Notes under the pieces: generated by a model | Seen by the model: the letters and a program-made list of their open reading frames with translations, nothing else | The model's database searches: none | Told to the model about the DNA's origin: nothing | Shown: positions 44,072 through 52,661 of the stretch, piece by piece | Numbering within the stretch: the first letter of the stretch is position 1 | How the letters are laid out: every line of letters begins with the position of its first letter | Position numbers and translations under genes: made by a program | NCBI GenBank assembly: GCA_033852045.1 | Contig: JAWSVF010000004.1 | Span: 434,001-498,000, forward strand | Source of the DNA: Halopseudomonas sp033852045 | Lineage (GTDB): Bacteria > Pseudomonadota > Gammaproteobacteria > Pseudomonadales > Pseudomonadaceae | Length of the DNA: 64,000 nucleotides | Direction of reading: 5' to 3'

Positions 44072-44902
44072 TCAGTACACACTGACAGACAGTGTGTAGG
44101 ACGTATACTTACGAATATTGATGACGCCGGTATCAAGCATCAGATATTGACCCTTGATTCCCAGCAAGGTGCCTTCGAGCACCGGATTCTTGTCGAGATT
44201 GGCAGACTGGGGCTTGGGACTGTACTCGAGCACCGGATAGCTGATATCGACGACCTCGGCGTCAAGGGGTTGAATGGCCTGAAGCCCGAAACGTGCTTGC
44301 AGTTCAAGAAGTCCCTCCTGGGCGCCCTCCAGCAAACGCTCGCGGGCGGCAAGCATGTCAACAGGCTCCGGCTCACCACGCAGCAAGGCTCGCCAGTTGG
44401 TCTTGTCGGCAACTTGAGCGCGCAACAGATCCTCAACCAAGCCGGATTGATAGCGGGTGGCCACCCGCAGAATCGGCAGAGCCTGACTCGCGCCCTGATC
44501 AATCCATCGGGTCGGGATCTGGGTGGCACGGGTAATGCCGACCTTTAACCCAGACGAGTTCGCCAGATAAACGATGTGATCCGTCATGCAGAACTGTTCG
44601 CCCCAGGCCGGCTCGCGGCAAGTGCCCTGATCATAATGGCACTTTTCCGGGCTCATGATGCAAGTATCGCAACGCGCCAACTTGATCATGCAGGGATAGC
44701 AGAAACCCTGACTGTAGCTTTTCTTGGTGCGCCGCCCACAATGACTGCAATGGATAGGGCCAAGCGCTTCGATACGCAGGGTTCTGCCCAGCCACTCGTT
44801 GACCGGCAATAACTGCTCGCCAATCGAAAGGCTGTATTGCACCGGAACGTCGAGATCCGTCCGGAGCTTGCTGACACTGCCCTCGCCGCTGACTGGATGC
44901 AT
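44072..44902 (-). CDS. DUF2797 family protein with cysteine cluster
   Basis: 276 residues, no signal peptide. A cysteine-rich segment near residues 50-95 (HCSHCGRRTKKSYSQGFCYP, then CMIKLARCDTCIMSPEKCHY) looks like paired zinc knuckles. It is followed by the conserved HIVYLANSSGLKVGITRATQ and PTRWIDQGA, a GIY-YIG-like fragment typical of DUF2797. Function unknown; nucleic-acid binding is a guess from the zinc motifs and the GIY-YIG resemblance. ATG 44902 overlaps the stop of the upstream DUF1315 gene (TGATG), preferred over TTG 44905. pepN follows after 10 bases. Confidence 0.85.
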   Translation of the reverse strand: MHPVSGEGSVSKLRTDLDVPVQYSLSIGEQLLPVNEWLGRTLRIEALGPIHCSHCGRRTKKSYSQGFCYPCMIKLARCDTCIMSPEKCHYDQGTCREPAWGEQFCMTDHIVYLANSSGLKVGITRATQIPTRWIDQGASQALPILRVATRYQSGLVEDLLRAQVADKTNWRALLRGEPEPVDMLAARERLLEGAQEGLLELQARFGLQAIQPLDAEVVDISYPVLEYSPKPQSANLDKNPVLEGTLLGIKGQYLMLDTGVINIRKYTSYTLSVSVY

Positions 44903-45168
44903 CAATGCAGGGTGTCCGACTTGGTCGAAAACAGGATGTTCGGTACCGTTTTCTTCTCCGATTTGCAGCTCTGCTCGCCCATGAACCCCGTGCGTTCCTC
45001 TTCAGGCAGGTTTTCCTGTTCCCAGCCGATCATCGCCTGCATACAGAGCTCTTTCTGCTCCTGGGTCAAACGGCGACCGTCGGGCCATTTGCCGATTTCT
45101 ACCGCCTGCTTCAGGCTGGCATATACCTCGGGAGTGATATTGCGCAACATCTCGACGAAGGTAGTCAT
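44902..45168 (-). CDS. yeaC: DUF1315 family protein (YeaC-like)
   Basis: 88 residues. The core FVEMLRNITPEVYASLKQAV followed by EIGKWPDGRRLTQEQKELCM and EERTGFM matches E. coli YeaC-type DUF1315 proteins. The frame is open to 45243, but ATG 45168 has GGAG 6 nt upstream and gives the family start. No signal or membrane segment. Coupled to DUF2797 by a TGATG overlap and 16 bases after the rhomboid gene. Function unknown. Confidence 0.88.
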   Translation of the reverse strand: MTTFVEMLRNITPEVYASLKQAVEIGKWPDGRRLTQEQKELCMQAMIGWEQENLPEEERTGFMGEQSCKSEKKTVPNILFSTKSDTLH

Positions 45169-45184
45169 TTCATTCTCCAGAATA

Positions 45185-46033
45185 TTATCTCGACAAACTG
45201 AATCGTTGGGCGCCGCCGGCGACCAGACCGGCAGCGCAGCCAATCAGCAAACCGCTCACATGGGCTGCATTGGCAATAGCACCGAAGCCAAGCAGTGTTA
45301 CCAGACCCGATAGACACAACAACAGCCATACCAGCATCAACACGACCACGCCCCGTGGCAGGTCAAAGTGCACGTTGGGTGCCAGCAACTGGTAAATCCA
45401 GCAATACCCCAGCAACCCATACAACACGCCGGAAAGGCCACCGAAAAACGGTTGCCCGCTGAACAGCCACTGCACGCTGTTGGAGACCAGACCAAACAGC
45501 AAGGTCAAGCCCAGCAGCCAGAGTGAGCCCGAGCGAAGCTCGATACGACGGCCCAACTCCCAGTACCAGAGCGCATTGAATGCCAGGTGCATCAGGCCAA
45601 AATGCAGGAATATCGGCGTAATCAGCCTCCACCACTGGCCAAGATCGACCTGGCTGGCCATGTACTCGGCATTCTCAGGCGGCACGATAGTAAACAGAAC
45701 CACGCCTTCGACCTGGCTACCAAGACCGGTTATCAAGGCTACCACGGCGGTGACCAACAGAACGCCCAGGGTGAGTGGTATCCCCTTGACTGTTTGCACC
45801 CAACTTGCGTTGACGCCAGTTCGTCGATTCCGCACAGCGGGTCGGGACTCAACCGTTTCGGGAACGCCATCAGTGTAACAATCACGAGCGATACGTGCGC
45901 CCGCCTCATCGACGGTCCAGACAACCTGCTGGTTATCCTCCTCGGTAACGCGGTGAATCACTCCCTGACTGCGCAAGTATCGGGTAAAGCTGGAAAGGTC
46001 TTCCTCCAGCGGGCACTGCAAGGCGCGGTACAT
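45185..46033 (-). CDS. glpG: Rhomboid-family intramembrane serine protease (GlpG-like)
   Basis: Cleaves membrane proteins within the bilayer. 282 residues: a soluble N-terminal domain (about 1-85, as in E. coli GlpG), then six membrane helices. The catalytic pair is visible: Ser201 in GGLSGVLYG and His258 in NAAHVSGLLIG. The oxyanion/loop-1 signature WWRLITPIFLHFGLMHLAFN with the conserved His and Asn is present. ATG 46033 has GAGG about 7 nt upstream. The neighbours are not glp genes here, so the symbol reflects family rather than regulon. Confidence 0.9.
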   Translation of the reverse strand: MYRALQCPLEEDLSSFTRYLRSQGVIHRVTEEDNQQVVWTVDEAGARIARDCYTDGVPETVESRPAVRNRRTGVNASWVQTVKGIPLTLGVLLVTAVVALITGLGSQVEGVVLFTIVPPENAEYMASQVDLGQWWRLITPIFLHFGLMHLAFNALWYWELGRRIELRSGSLWLLGLTLLFGLVSNSVQWLFSGQPFFGGLSGVLYGLLGYCWIYQLLAPNVHFDLPRGVVVLMLVWLLLCLSGLVTLLGFGAIANAAHVSGLLIGCAAGLVAGGAQRFSLSR

Positions 46034-46074
46034 GTTTACCTCTTCAATTTGCTACGGCAATCGTCGGACTCTGA

Positions 46075-47049
46075 TCATGCCAGTCTGGGCACGTCTACCC
46101 ACACGAAATGGTCGCGTTCCAGCCGGCGCTCACCGTCCCAGCGATAGGCAACCAGCTTGCCATACTTGACCGCACTGTAGTCCAGGCAAGCCAGATTGGG
46201 CCTTAACGGATGCGGGTCGCCCTGCTGCCAGTAGTGGCCAACGAACAGGATGGGCTCGTCGCCACCGTAAATAAGCAGCTCAGCTTTCTGACTATCGGTC
46301 AGCGGCCGAGTTGCGACCTCCTCCGGCAGCGCGTCTGGCTGGAATACCAGATCCCCATAGGTCTGAGGATTTTCTTCCCAGAACTTGGTACGAAAGGTAT
46401 GTCTTACCAGCCCATCCTTGCTGATCATGGTGCCACCGTGGGGCAGACGCATTTCGCTGCCACGCAGCAAACGCTCAAGCACCTGGGATGCAAATCCGCC
46501 ATATTCTACTGCTGATTCGAGAAACTCCCGGTCGATTCGGCCATCGGGGTATTGCGCAGCAAAAGGCTCGATCAGACTTACGTCCCAGCAGGCATGTACC
46601 AACCTGATTTCACCCAGGTCGAGAAAAAGCGGTAAACGGTAGAACCACTCGAGATAATAGGCCCACTCGTCGGGCCATGGAGCCATCTGCTCGAGGGTCG
46701 CCGCCAGTTGCCGGCGGCTACGCTCGGTATGCTCTCGAATGTACTGCTTGCCGCTACCAGCTGGAGCTGGTGTTTCCCAGGCCAGCGCATTGATTTCATG
46801 GTTTCCCATGATGCATTGAGCACTTCCCCCCTCGACCATGTCGTGTACCAGGCGCAAGGACTCCCGTATACGCGGCCCCCGGTCGATAATATCGCCAAGA
46901 AACAAAGCCTGACGCTGCGGATGCCGCCAGACACCCTGTTGCGGGGAGTAGCCCATCTTTTCCAGCAGAGTTTCGAGGGTATGCGCGCAACCGTGGATGT
47001 CACCAATGACATCATAGCCAGGGCCGCTATGCGCAATCACGTGGGTCAT
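46075..47049 (-). CDS. Metallophosphoesterase (PPP family, ApaH/PrpE-like)
   Basis: 324-residue two-metal phosphatase. Ligand motifs in order: GDIHG (residue 17), GDIIDRGP (about 51), GNHE (about 82), and later histidines in LVHACWD and VGHYWQQ. This is the serine/threonine phosphatase-like superfamily that includes ApaH and PrpE; the substrate cannot be told. Its ATG overlaps the nadK stop (ATGA), so it is translated with NAD kinase, which hints at nucleotide metabolism (inference). Confidence 0.88.
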   Translation of the reverse strand: MTHVIAHSGPGYDVIGDIHGCAHTLETLLEKMGYSPQQGVWRHPQRQALFLGDIIDRGPRIRESLRLVHDMVEGGSAQCIMGNHEINALAWETPAPAGSGKQYIREHTERSRRQLAATLEQMAPWPDEWAYYLEWFYRLPLFLDLGEIRLVHACWDVSLIEPFAAQYPDGRIDREFLESAVEYGGFASQVLERLLRGSEMRLPHGGTMISKDGLVRHTFRTKFWEENPQTYGDLVFQPDALPEEVATRPLTDSQKAELLIYGGDEPILFVGHYWQQGDPHPLRPNLACLDYSAVKYGKLVAYRWDGERRLERDHFVWVDVPRLA

Positions 47050-47930
47050 TGATCAGTCAACCTGCTGCTCCAACCGAGCTTGCTACGGCAGATGGCGTAA
47101 AAATTGTGATCAAGTGGATGAATCAGTCGCAGCTTCTGTGGCTTCTTGCGAATGGTGATCGAATCCCCCGGCGCACAGGCGACATGCACTTGACCATCGC
47201 AGCTGATTTGAGGATATATGCCGTTTTGCTTGGAAATGACAATCTTCAGCTCGCTCCCGGCATCGACAACAATAGGACGACTCGACAGGGTGTGGGGATG
47301 CATGGGCACCAAAACCATCGCATCGAGCTTGGGATGCATGATCGGGCCACCCGCTGAAAGTGCATAGGCTGTAGAACCGGTCGGCGTGGCGACTATCAAC
47401 CCATCGGATTTCTGACTGTAGACAAACTGCCCGTCAACAAACAGCTCGAACTCGATCATCCGAGCCGACTTGCCCGGATGCAAGACCACTTCATTGAGCG
47501 CTTCGCTGGTGCCCAATTGCTCTTCATCACGGCGCACGAAGGCATCCAGCAGAAAACGGCTTTCCACCATGTAGCGGCCGGCCAGTACCTCACCAACCCG
47601 CATTTCCAGCTCATCCGGGGAAATATCGGTGAGAAAACCCAGCCCGCCGCGATTCACACCCAGCACCGGCACGTTGAAGCGACACAGGGCGCGGGCCGCA
47701 CCCAGCAGGCTACCATCGCCACCGACAACAATTACCAGATCGCAAACCTCACCCATCATCTTGCGCGAGCAGACCTGCAGATCATGTCCCGGCAACAGAT
47801 CAGCCACGGTATCCTCGAGAATAACGGTGTGACCGCTGTCGATCAGGAAGCGCTTCAGGCGCTTGAGGGTTTCAACTACCCTGCCGCTGCCCAGCCGCCC
47901 AATCAAACCAATGTTGCGGAACTGATCCAT
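47046..47930 (-). CDS. nadK: NAD kinase
   Basis: Makes NADP from NAD with ATP or polyphosphate, cytoplasmic. 294 residues: GGDGSLLGAAR near residue 70, NRGGLGFLTD near 93, NEVVLHPG with conserved Asn-Glu, and the SDGLIVATPTGSTAYALSAG block near 175. All substrate motifs are intact. The start ATG 47930 has AGAGG close upstream. First of an overlapping set with the metallophosphoesterase, rhomboid, DUF1315, DUF2797 and pepN genes. Confidence 0.96.
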   Translation of the reverse strand: MDQFRNIGLIGRLGSGRVVETLKRLKRFLIDSGHTVILEDTVADLLPGHDLQVCSRKMMGEVCDLVIVVGGDGSLLGAARALCRFNVPVLGVNRGGLGFLTDISPDELEMRVGEVLAGRYMVESRFLLDAFVRRDEEQLGTSEALNEVVLHPGKSARMIEFELFVDGQFVYSQKSDGLIVATPTGSTAYALSAGGPIMHPKLDAMVLVPMHPHTLSSRPIVVDAGSELKIVISKQNGIYPQISCDGQVHVACAPGDSITIRKKPQKLRLIHPLDHNFYAICRSKLGWSSRLTDQ

Positions 47931-48018
47931 ACCACCTCTCTGTCATGCCATTTTCAATCAGGCATGATTATCCGCAGCCAGCGGGGCGCTGGCAAATGCG
48001 CTGTAGTAAAGGGAGGTG

Positions 48019-48888
48019 TCAGTCGGCGTCGCTGGCCGAGCGAGTCTGCAACTTGGACAGGTCACGTTTGAGGGTAATATTGATTTTCTGTTGCAGCGCG
48101 AGCTCGTTCTTGATGTCGTGAAGCTCGCCCTGAACGATGGCCAGATGATCCTGGTGGCGCTGGCGTTCGGCAGCCAACTCCACTTCACGTAGCTGACGCA
48201 GTTCGTCGAGCTGACGTTTCAGATCGCTGACCTGTTGCTTATAAACTGCCTGCTGTTCGTCGGCGGCCGCCACCTTGGCCTCTTGCACTGCCGTAGCCTG
48301 CGCTGCTTTATGTTGCTCCTGTTCGGAGGGCTGACCGCCTACCCGCGCCTGCGGGCTGATCACATTGCCGCCACCATACCAGGCATCCTCCGCGGCCATT
48401 TGCAGATGTTCCGGCTGGATAATCGCGAACGCCTCTCGATCATCGCCCAGTATGCCCAGCGTATTGCGGGTCACCGCTTCCTTGATCATCAACAGATCAG
48501 ATTTACCCTCCCTCTGCGCGGGCTTCCACAAGTTCGGCTTGAATTTATTGTCGACGCAAAAACCCAGGCAAGCCAGACGAATCGGACCACCGCCCATGTC
48601 CGGACCCCGTCCGGCCTTCTCGGCCATGGAACGCAGGGGCATATTCCAGAGGGGGCTGATATGGCCGTCAAGATCAAAATCCACAGTAAAGAATACCGCC
48701 GCACGTACATATAAACGCGTATTGATCTGTATGAAGGCCGCCTCAATGGTTTCGTCGGCAAATTCCGGAGTAGCCACCATGCCGTCGAGCAATGCTTCGA
48801 ATTCGGCATAAAGCATCTGCTTGGCAATCCCTCGTTCCGAAAAGAACAGGACAGCCTCTGTCAGCAACGGTTTGTGCGTAGTGTTCAT
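48019..48888 (-). CDS. Conserved hypothetical protein with C-terminal coiled coil
   Basis: 289 residues, no signal peptide. Residues ~1-185 form a compact domain (LLDGMVATPEFADETIEAAF; GGPIRLACLGFCVDNKFKP) of unknown family. Residues ~205-280 are a charged coiled coil (KQQVSDLKRQLDELRQLREV, then ELHDIKNELALQQKINITLK). The frame is open to 49023, but ATG 48888 has GGAG 6 nt upstream. It sits 88 bases upstream of nadK on the same strand. I recall a hypothetical gene next to nadK in Pseudomonas, so it is probably a conserved neighbour. Function unknown. Confidence 0.8.
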   Translation of the reverse strand: MNTTHKPLLTEAVLFFSERGIAKQMLYAEFEALLDGMVATPEFADETIEAAFIQINTRLYVRAAVFFTVDFDLDGHISPLWNMPLRSMAEKAGRGPDMGGGPIRLACLGFCVDNKFKPNLWKPAQREGKSDLLMIKEAVTRNTLGILGDDREAFAIIQPEHLQMAAEDAWYGGGNVISPQARVGGQPSEQEQHKAAQATAVQEAKVAAADEQQAVYKQQVSDLKRQLDELRQLREVELAAERQRHQDHLAIVQGELHDIKNELALQQKINITLKRDLSKLQTRSASDAD

Positions 48889-49024
48889 GAATGTCTCCGT
48901 ACCGCCCCCAGCCCATATAATTAATGAACTTTGCGCTTTTTTTGCGACGATTGCACTTGATGGAGGAACCAACGGGGAAATGTAACCGAGGATTGTGACG
49001 AATTTGGCAGTAGGTAAACACAAA

Positions 49025-49046
49025 GGGCGCGGCGGGAGCCGCGCCC
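49025..49046 (-). terminator. Intrinsic terminator after fadH
   Basis: A perfect 9-bp stem GGGCGCGGC/GCCGCGCCC with a four-base loop is followed on the minus strand by TTTGTGTTT. It begins 8 bases after the fadH stop. Confidence 0.78.
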
Positions 49047-49054
49047 AGGAGAAA

Positions 49055-51088
49055 TCAGATTGCTGCGGCCAGACGCGAGCCCTGGTCTATAGCACGCTTG
49101 GCATCGAGTTCGGCAGCGACATCCGCGCCACCCACCAGGTGCACCGGCTTACCCGCCGACTCCAGGCCTGCCTGCAATTCGCGCAGGGGATCCTGACCGG
49201 CGCAGACAATAATATTGTCTACCGCCAATACCTGAGGCTCGCCCTCAGCAACACTGACGTGCAGCCCTTCATCGTCGATTTTCAGATACTGCACAGCGTT
49301 GAGCATTTTCACCTGACGACTCTTGAGTCCGGCACGATGAATCCAGCCAGTAGTCTTGCCTAGTCCATCGCCCACCTTGCTGGTCTTGCGTTGCAGCAGG
49401 AACACTTCTCGAGCCGGCGGATGCGGATGCGGCTCCACGCCAGCGATACCACCACGCGCCTCGATGGCTGGATCAATACCCCACTCTTCCCAGAACAAAT
49501 CATTGTCCAGGCTGGCACTTTCCCCTTGCTGGGTAAGAAATTCCGAGACATCAAAGCCGATACCACCTGCGCCTATCACTGCAACGCGCTTACCGACCTC
49601 ACGCCGCTGCATGATGGCATCCAGATAACCCACTACCTTGGGATGATCGATACCGGGAATATCCGGAGACCGGGGGACTACACCGGTGGCCAGGATCACC
49701 TCATCGAACTCGGCCAGATCCTCTACGCTCGCGCGCTTGCCAAGCACCAGACACACACCGTACTTGGTAATCATCCGGTTGTAATAACGCAGGGTCTCGT
49801 AGAATTCTTCCTTGCCGGGAATACGCTTGGCAATGTTGAATTGGCCGCCAATCTCATCGCCAGCGTCAAACAGAGTGACCTCATGGCCACGTTGCGCTGC
49901 TACTGTGGCAGCCGAGAGACCGCCGGGGCCGGCTCCTACCACAGCAATCTTTTTCACCTGAGTAACCGGAAGATAGTTCAGCTCGGTCTCATGGCAGGCG
50001 CGTGGATTGACCAGACAGCTGGTCAGCTTGCCGCCAAAGGTGTGATCCAGGCAGGCCTGATTGCAGCCAATACAGGTGTTGATCTCTTCTGCCAGGCCGG
50101 CCGCTGCCTTGTTGACGAACTCTGGATCGGCGAGAAAAGGACGGGCCATGGAAACCATATCCGCATCACCTTCAGCCAGCACCTGCTCCGCCACTTCCGG
50201 AGTATTGATCCGGTTGGTGGTAACCAGCGGAATACCCACCTCGCCTTTTAGCTTGGCCGTTACCTTGGTGAACGCGGCGCGTGGCACCTTGGTGGCAATG
50301 GTCGGAATACGCGCTTCGTGCCAACCGATACCGGTATTGATGATGGTCGCACCAGCCTTCTCGATTGCCTTGGCCAACATCACCACTTCATCCCAGGTAC
50401 TGCCGCCTTCGATCAGATCGAGCATAGACAGGCGATAAATAATGATGAAATTGGCGCCTACGCCCTCACGAACTCGACGAACGATTTCCACCGGCAGGCG
50501 CATACGGTTTTCGTAGCTCCCACCCCACCGGTCGGTGCGCTGATTTACGTGCTTGACCAGAAACTGGTTAATGAAATACCCCTCTGAACCCATGATTTCT
50601 ACGCCGTCATAACCTGCGGACTGCGCAAATTGCGAACAGGTAACAAAATCCTGGATCTGCTTCTCGATGCCGTCTTCGTCCAGTTCCTTGGGCGTAAAGG
50701 GGTTGATCGGCGCCTTGACCGCGCTCGCCGACACCTGTTTCGGGCTGTATGCATAGCGTCCAGCGTGCAGGATCTGCATGCAGATCTTGCCACCTGCCTC
50801 ATGTACCGCTCGGGTTACAACCTTGTGGTGTTCAGCTTCTTCCGGGGTCGTCATCTTGGCAGCGCCGTGGGCAACACTGCCCTCCTCGTTCGGCCCGATG
50901 CCACCGGTCACGATCAGTCCAACACCGCCGCGCGCGCGCTCAGCAAAATAAGCAGCCATGCGCTCGAATCCATGGGGTCTTTCCTCCAGCCCCGTATGCA
51001 TCGAACCCATCAGGGTGCGATTGCGCAAAGTAGTGAATCCCAGGTCCAGCGGGGCCAGCAAATGCGGGTAAAGCGCGTGTTCGGTCAT
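49055..51088 (-). CDS. fadH: 2,4-dienoyl-CoA reductase (NADPH), FMN/FAD/4Fe-4S type
   Basis: Removes double bonds at even positions during beta-oxidation of unsaturated fatty acids. 677 residues: an N-terminal old-yellow-enzyme TIM barrel (LYPHLLAPLDLGFTTLRNRT; GYDGVEIMGSEGYFINQFL), [4Fe-4S] cysteines in CIGCNQACLD and SCLVNPRAC near residues 335-360, then FAD (IAVVGAGPGGLSAATVAAQR) and NAD(P)H (VAVIGAGGIGFDVSEFL) domains. All cofactor motifs are intact. ATG 51088 has GGAG 7 nt upstream. Divergent from an AraC-type regulator that may control it. Confidence 0.95.
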   Translation of the reverse strand: MTEHALYPHLLAPLDLGFTTLRNRTLMGSMHTGLEERPHGFERMAAYFAERARGGVGLIVTGGIGPNEEGSVAHGAAKMTTPEEAEHHKVVTRAVHEAGGKICMQILHAGRYAYSPKQVSASAVKAPINPFTPKELDEDGIEKQIQDFVTCSQFAQSAGYDGVEIMGSEGYFINQFLVKHVNQRTDRWGGSYENRMRLPVEIVRRVREGVGANFIIIYRLSMLDLIEGGSTWDEVVMLAKAIEKAGATIINTGIGWHEARIPTIATKVPRAAFTKVTAKLKGEVGIPLVTTNRINTPEVAEQVLAEGDADMVSMARPFLADPEFVNKAAAGLAEEINTCIGCNQACLDHTFGGKLTSCLVNPRACHETELNYLPVTQVKKIAVVGAGPGGLSAATVAAQRGHEVTLFDAGDEIGGQFNIAKRIPGKEEFYETLRYYNRMITKYGVCLVLGKRASVEDLAEFDEVILATGVVPRSPDIPGIDHPKVVGYLDAIMQRREVGKRVAVIGAGGIGFDVSEFLTQQGESASLDNDLFWEEWGIDPAIEARGGIAGVEPHPHPPAREVFLLQRKTSKVGDGLGKTTGWIHRAGLKSRQVKMLNAVQYLKIDDEGLHVSVAEGEPQVLAVDNIIVCAGQDPLRELQAGLESAGKPVHLVGGADVAAELDAKRAIDQGSRLAAAI

Positions 51089-51267
51089 GGTATTGCTCCG
51101 GTCATGTCTTCATCAGGAGGTGACCGGATACGCGCCCGGTCTTTATCTGTGCCAAGACAATAGGCCCAGGGGCGACGACGCTCAATCACTCTGAATGACA
51201 TTTGTATAACTTTGGATTACATTGGCGAGCATGCTGCTCAACCTTTTAATCTAAGGAGGATCCTTTC

Positions 51268-52284
51268 TTGAAGCTGGGAGATCTATCGGTTGGCTATCTA
51301 TACAGTCTGCGGGCCGCACTGCATAACCTTGGCCATGATGTCGACCCCCTCCTGCAACGCTTTCGTATTACCCCGGAGACACTCTCTACGCCCCAGGCCC
51401 GGATCAGCATTGCACGCTTCATGCGGCTGGGTAATGCTGCTATTGCCCTGAGTGGCCGAGCTGATATCGGGCTGCTCATGGGAGAGCACAGTCGAGCCAG
51501 CCACCTGGGCCTGGCCGGGCTGACCGCCCAGTGTGCAATGAACCTGCACCGGGCTTTCGACACCCTGGTGCGCTTTGAGCGCCTCTCGAGCCAGAATTAT
51601 CGCGGCCATTCCAGCTTTGAAGCACCCGCGCTGCGCTTCTATTCCATCAGCCCCTACAACGCTTTTAATCTTTTCGTGGTTGACTCGGCCCTGTCGTCAC
51701 GTGCGCGGCTGGGCAAGCAATTGACCGGCGGCGAAGCAAGACTGGAGGCCGTTCACATCGAGTTTCCCGCGCCGGCCTACGCCGAATCCTACGAACAGGT
51801 TTTCAGATGCCCGGTACTGTTCGGCCAGGAGCATAATCAACTGATATGGCAACCGGCGAGCCTGGAGCGGTCGCTGGATCAGGCCGCGCCAGCCACATTC
51901 AATCACCTGCAATCGCTGTGTGAGGCGCACCTGCAGGAGCTGGGTCGCTACCGCCGACTTCGTGAGCGTGTCGAGGAAATAGTCTCTCCTCAGTTACATC
52001 AACAACTGCCTGGACTGAGTGATGTTGCCCGTGAGTTGGGCATGGCGTCGTGGACCCTGCGGCGCAAATTACAGCAGCAGGAAAATACGCGTTTTCAGGA
52101 CATTATTGACGACACCAGGCGTGACCTCGCATTAACCTACGTGCGCGATACGGAGCTTGCTCTCGGAGAGATTGCCTTTTTGCTCGGTTTCTCTTCCCCA
52201 GGGGCTTTTCAAAGGGCATTCAAACGCTGGACGGCACAACCTCCCGGGCAATTCCGCAGAGAGCAGCGTCAGATGAGAAGTTGA
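51268..52284 (+). CDS. AraC-family transcriptional regulator (OruR/arabinose-binding-like N-terminal domain)
   Basis: 338 residues. The N-terminal ~190 residues resemble the effector domain of the OruR/ArgR-like AraC subfamily (FMRLGNAAIALSGRADIGLL; GLAGLTAQCAMNLHRAFDTL). The C-terminal ~235-335 hold two helix-turn-helix motifs (LSDVARELGMASWTLRRKLQ and LGEIAFLLGFSSPGAFQRAF, then RRW-type end KRWTAQPPGQFR). The start is TTG 51268 with a strong AGGAGG 8 nt upstream; no ATG fits. Divergent from fadH with 179 bases between, so regulation of fadH or fatty-acid use is a reasonable guess; the ligand is unknown. Confidence 0.88.
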   Translation: MKLGDLSVGYLYSLRAALHNLGHDVDPLLQRFRITPETLSTPQARISIARFMRLGNAAIALSGRADIGLLMGEHSRASHLGLAGLTAQCAMNLHRAFDTLVRFERLSSQNYRGHSSFEAPALRFYSISPYNAFNLFVVDSALSSRARLGKQLTGGEARLEAVHIEFPAPAYAESYEQVFRCPVLFGQEHNQLIWQPASLERSLDQAAPATFNHLQSLCEAHLQELGRYRRLRERVEEIVSPQLHQQLPGLSDVARELGMASWTLRRKLQQQENTRFQDIIDDTRRDLALTYVRDTELALGEIAFLLGFSSPGAFQRAFKRWTAQPPGQFRREQRQMRS

Positions 52285-52290
52285 AATTGA

Positions 52291-52320
52291 AAACCTACCG
52301 GTAAGGGATAACCGGTTTTA
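52291..52320. terminator. Bidirectional hairpin between the AraC gene and the small ORF
   Basis: ACCGGT repeats (52297-52302 and 52311-52316) form a stem with an 8-base loop, bounded by AAAACC-like and TTTTA sequences on the two sides. It can act as a terminator for the AraC gene (plus) and for minus-strand transcription from the small ORF. Confidence 0.6.
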
Positions 52321-52370
52321 CTATCGTAGCCAGCCGGGATAGCTGACCGGGGGAGAGTGAGCCGAAGCCT

Positions 52371-52451
52371 TTACATCTCTTCGGCGTCATCAGCTTCCTG
52401 ATCCCATTCCTGGGCGCGTTTCTCCATGAGTTCCTCTACATAATCGTTCAT
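52371..52451 (-). CDS. Possible 26-residue acidic small protein
   Basis: Frame MNDYVEELMEKRAQEWDQEA plus DDAEEM, then TAA. It has a strong ribosome site (AGAGGA, 6 nt before ATG), sits downstream of the NIT-ANTAR gene on the same strand and is followed by a hairpin suitable as terminator. The peptide is highly acidic (ten Asp/Glu) and likely one helix; no signal peptide. Nothing else explains the 377-bp gap. I do not recognise it, and a chance ORF of this length is possible. Confidence 0.5.
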   Translation of the reverse strand: MNDYVEELMEKRAQEWDQEADDAEEM

Positions 52452-52661
52452 GCTTTTTCCTCTTGTTCAATTAGATGCATGTCAGGCAAACCGGACATGA
52501 ATTGACCCTAATTGCCCTACGTTACAATCAGATGAAGCCGATATGGAAAAGTTCAGGGAATGCGAAAAATATCCGCACTTGGGGGGTACCTGTACCCAGG
52601 ATCTGCACCAAAAAAGAGCATCAGGCGCGGCGAGAAGACAATACCAGTGCGGCCAGAGTTG

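Noticed and set aside
43141..44085. 314-codon plus-strand frame opposite pepN
   Set aside because: Antisense shadow of pepN; the pepN zinc and GAMEN motifs fix the true frame.
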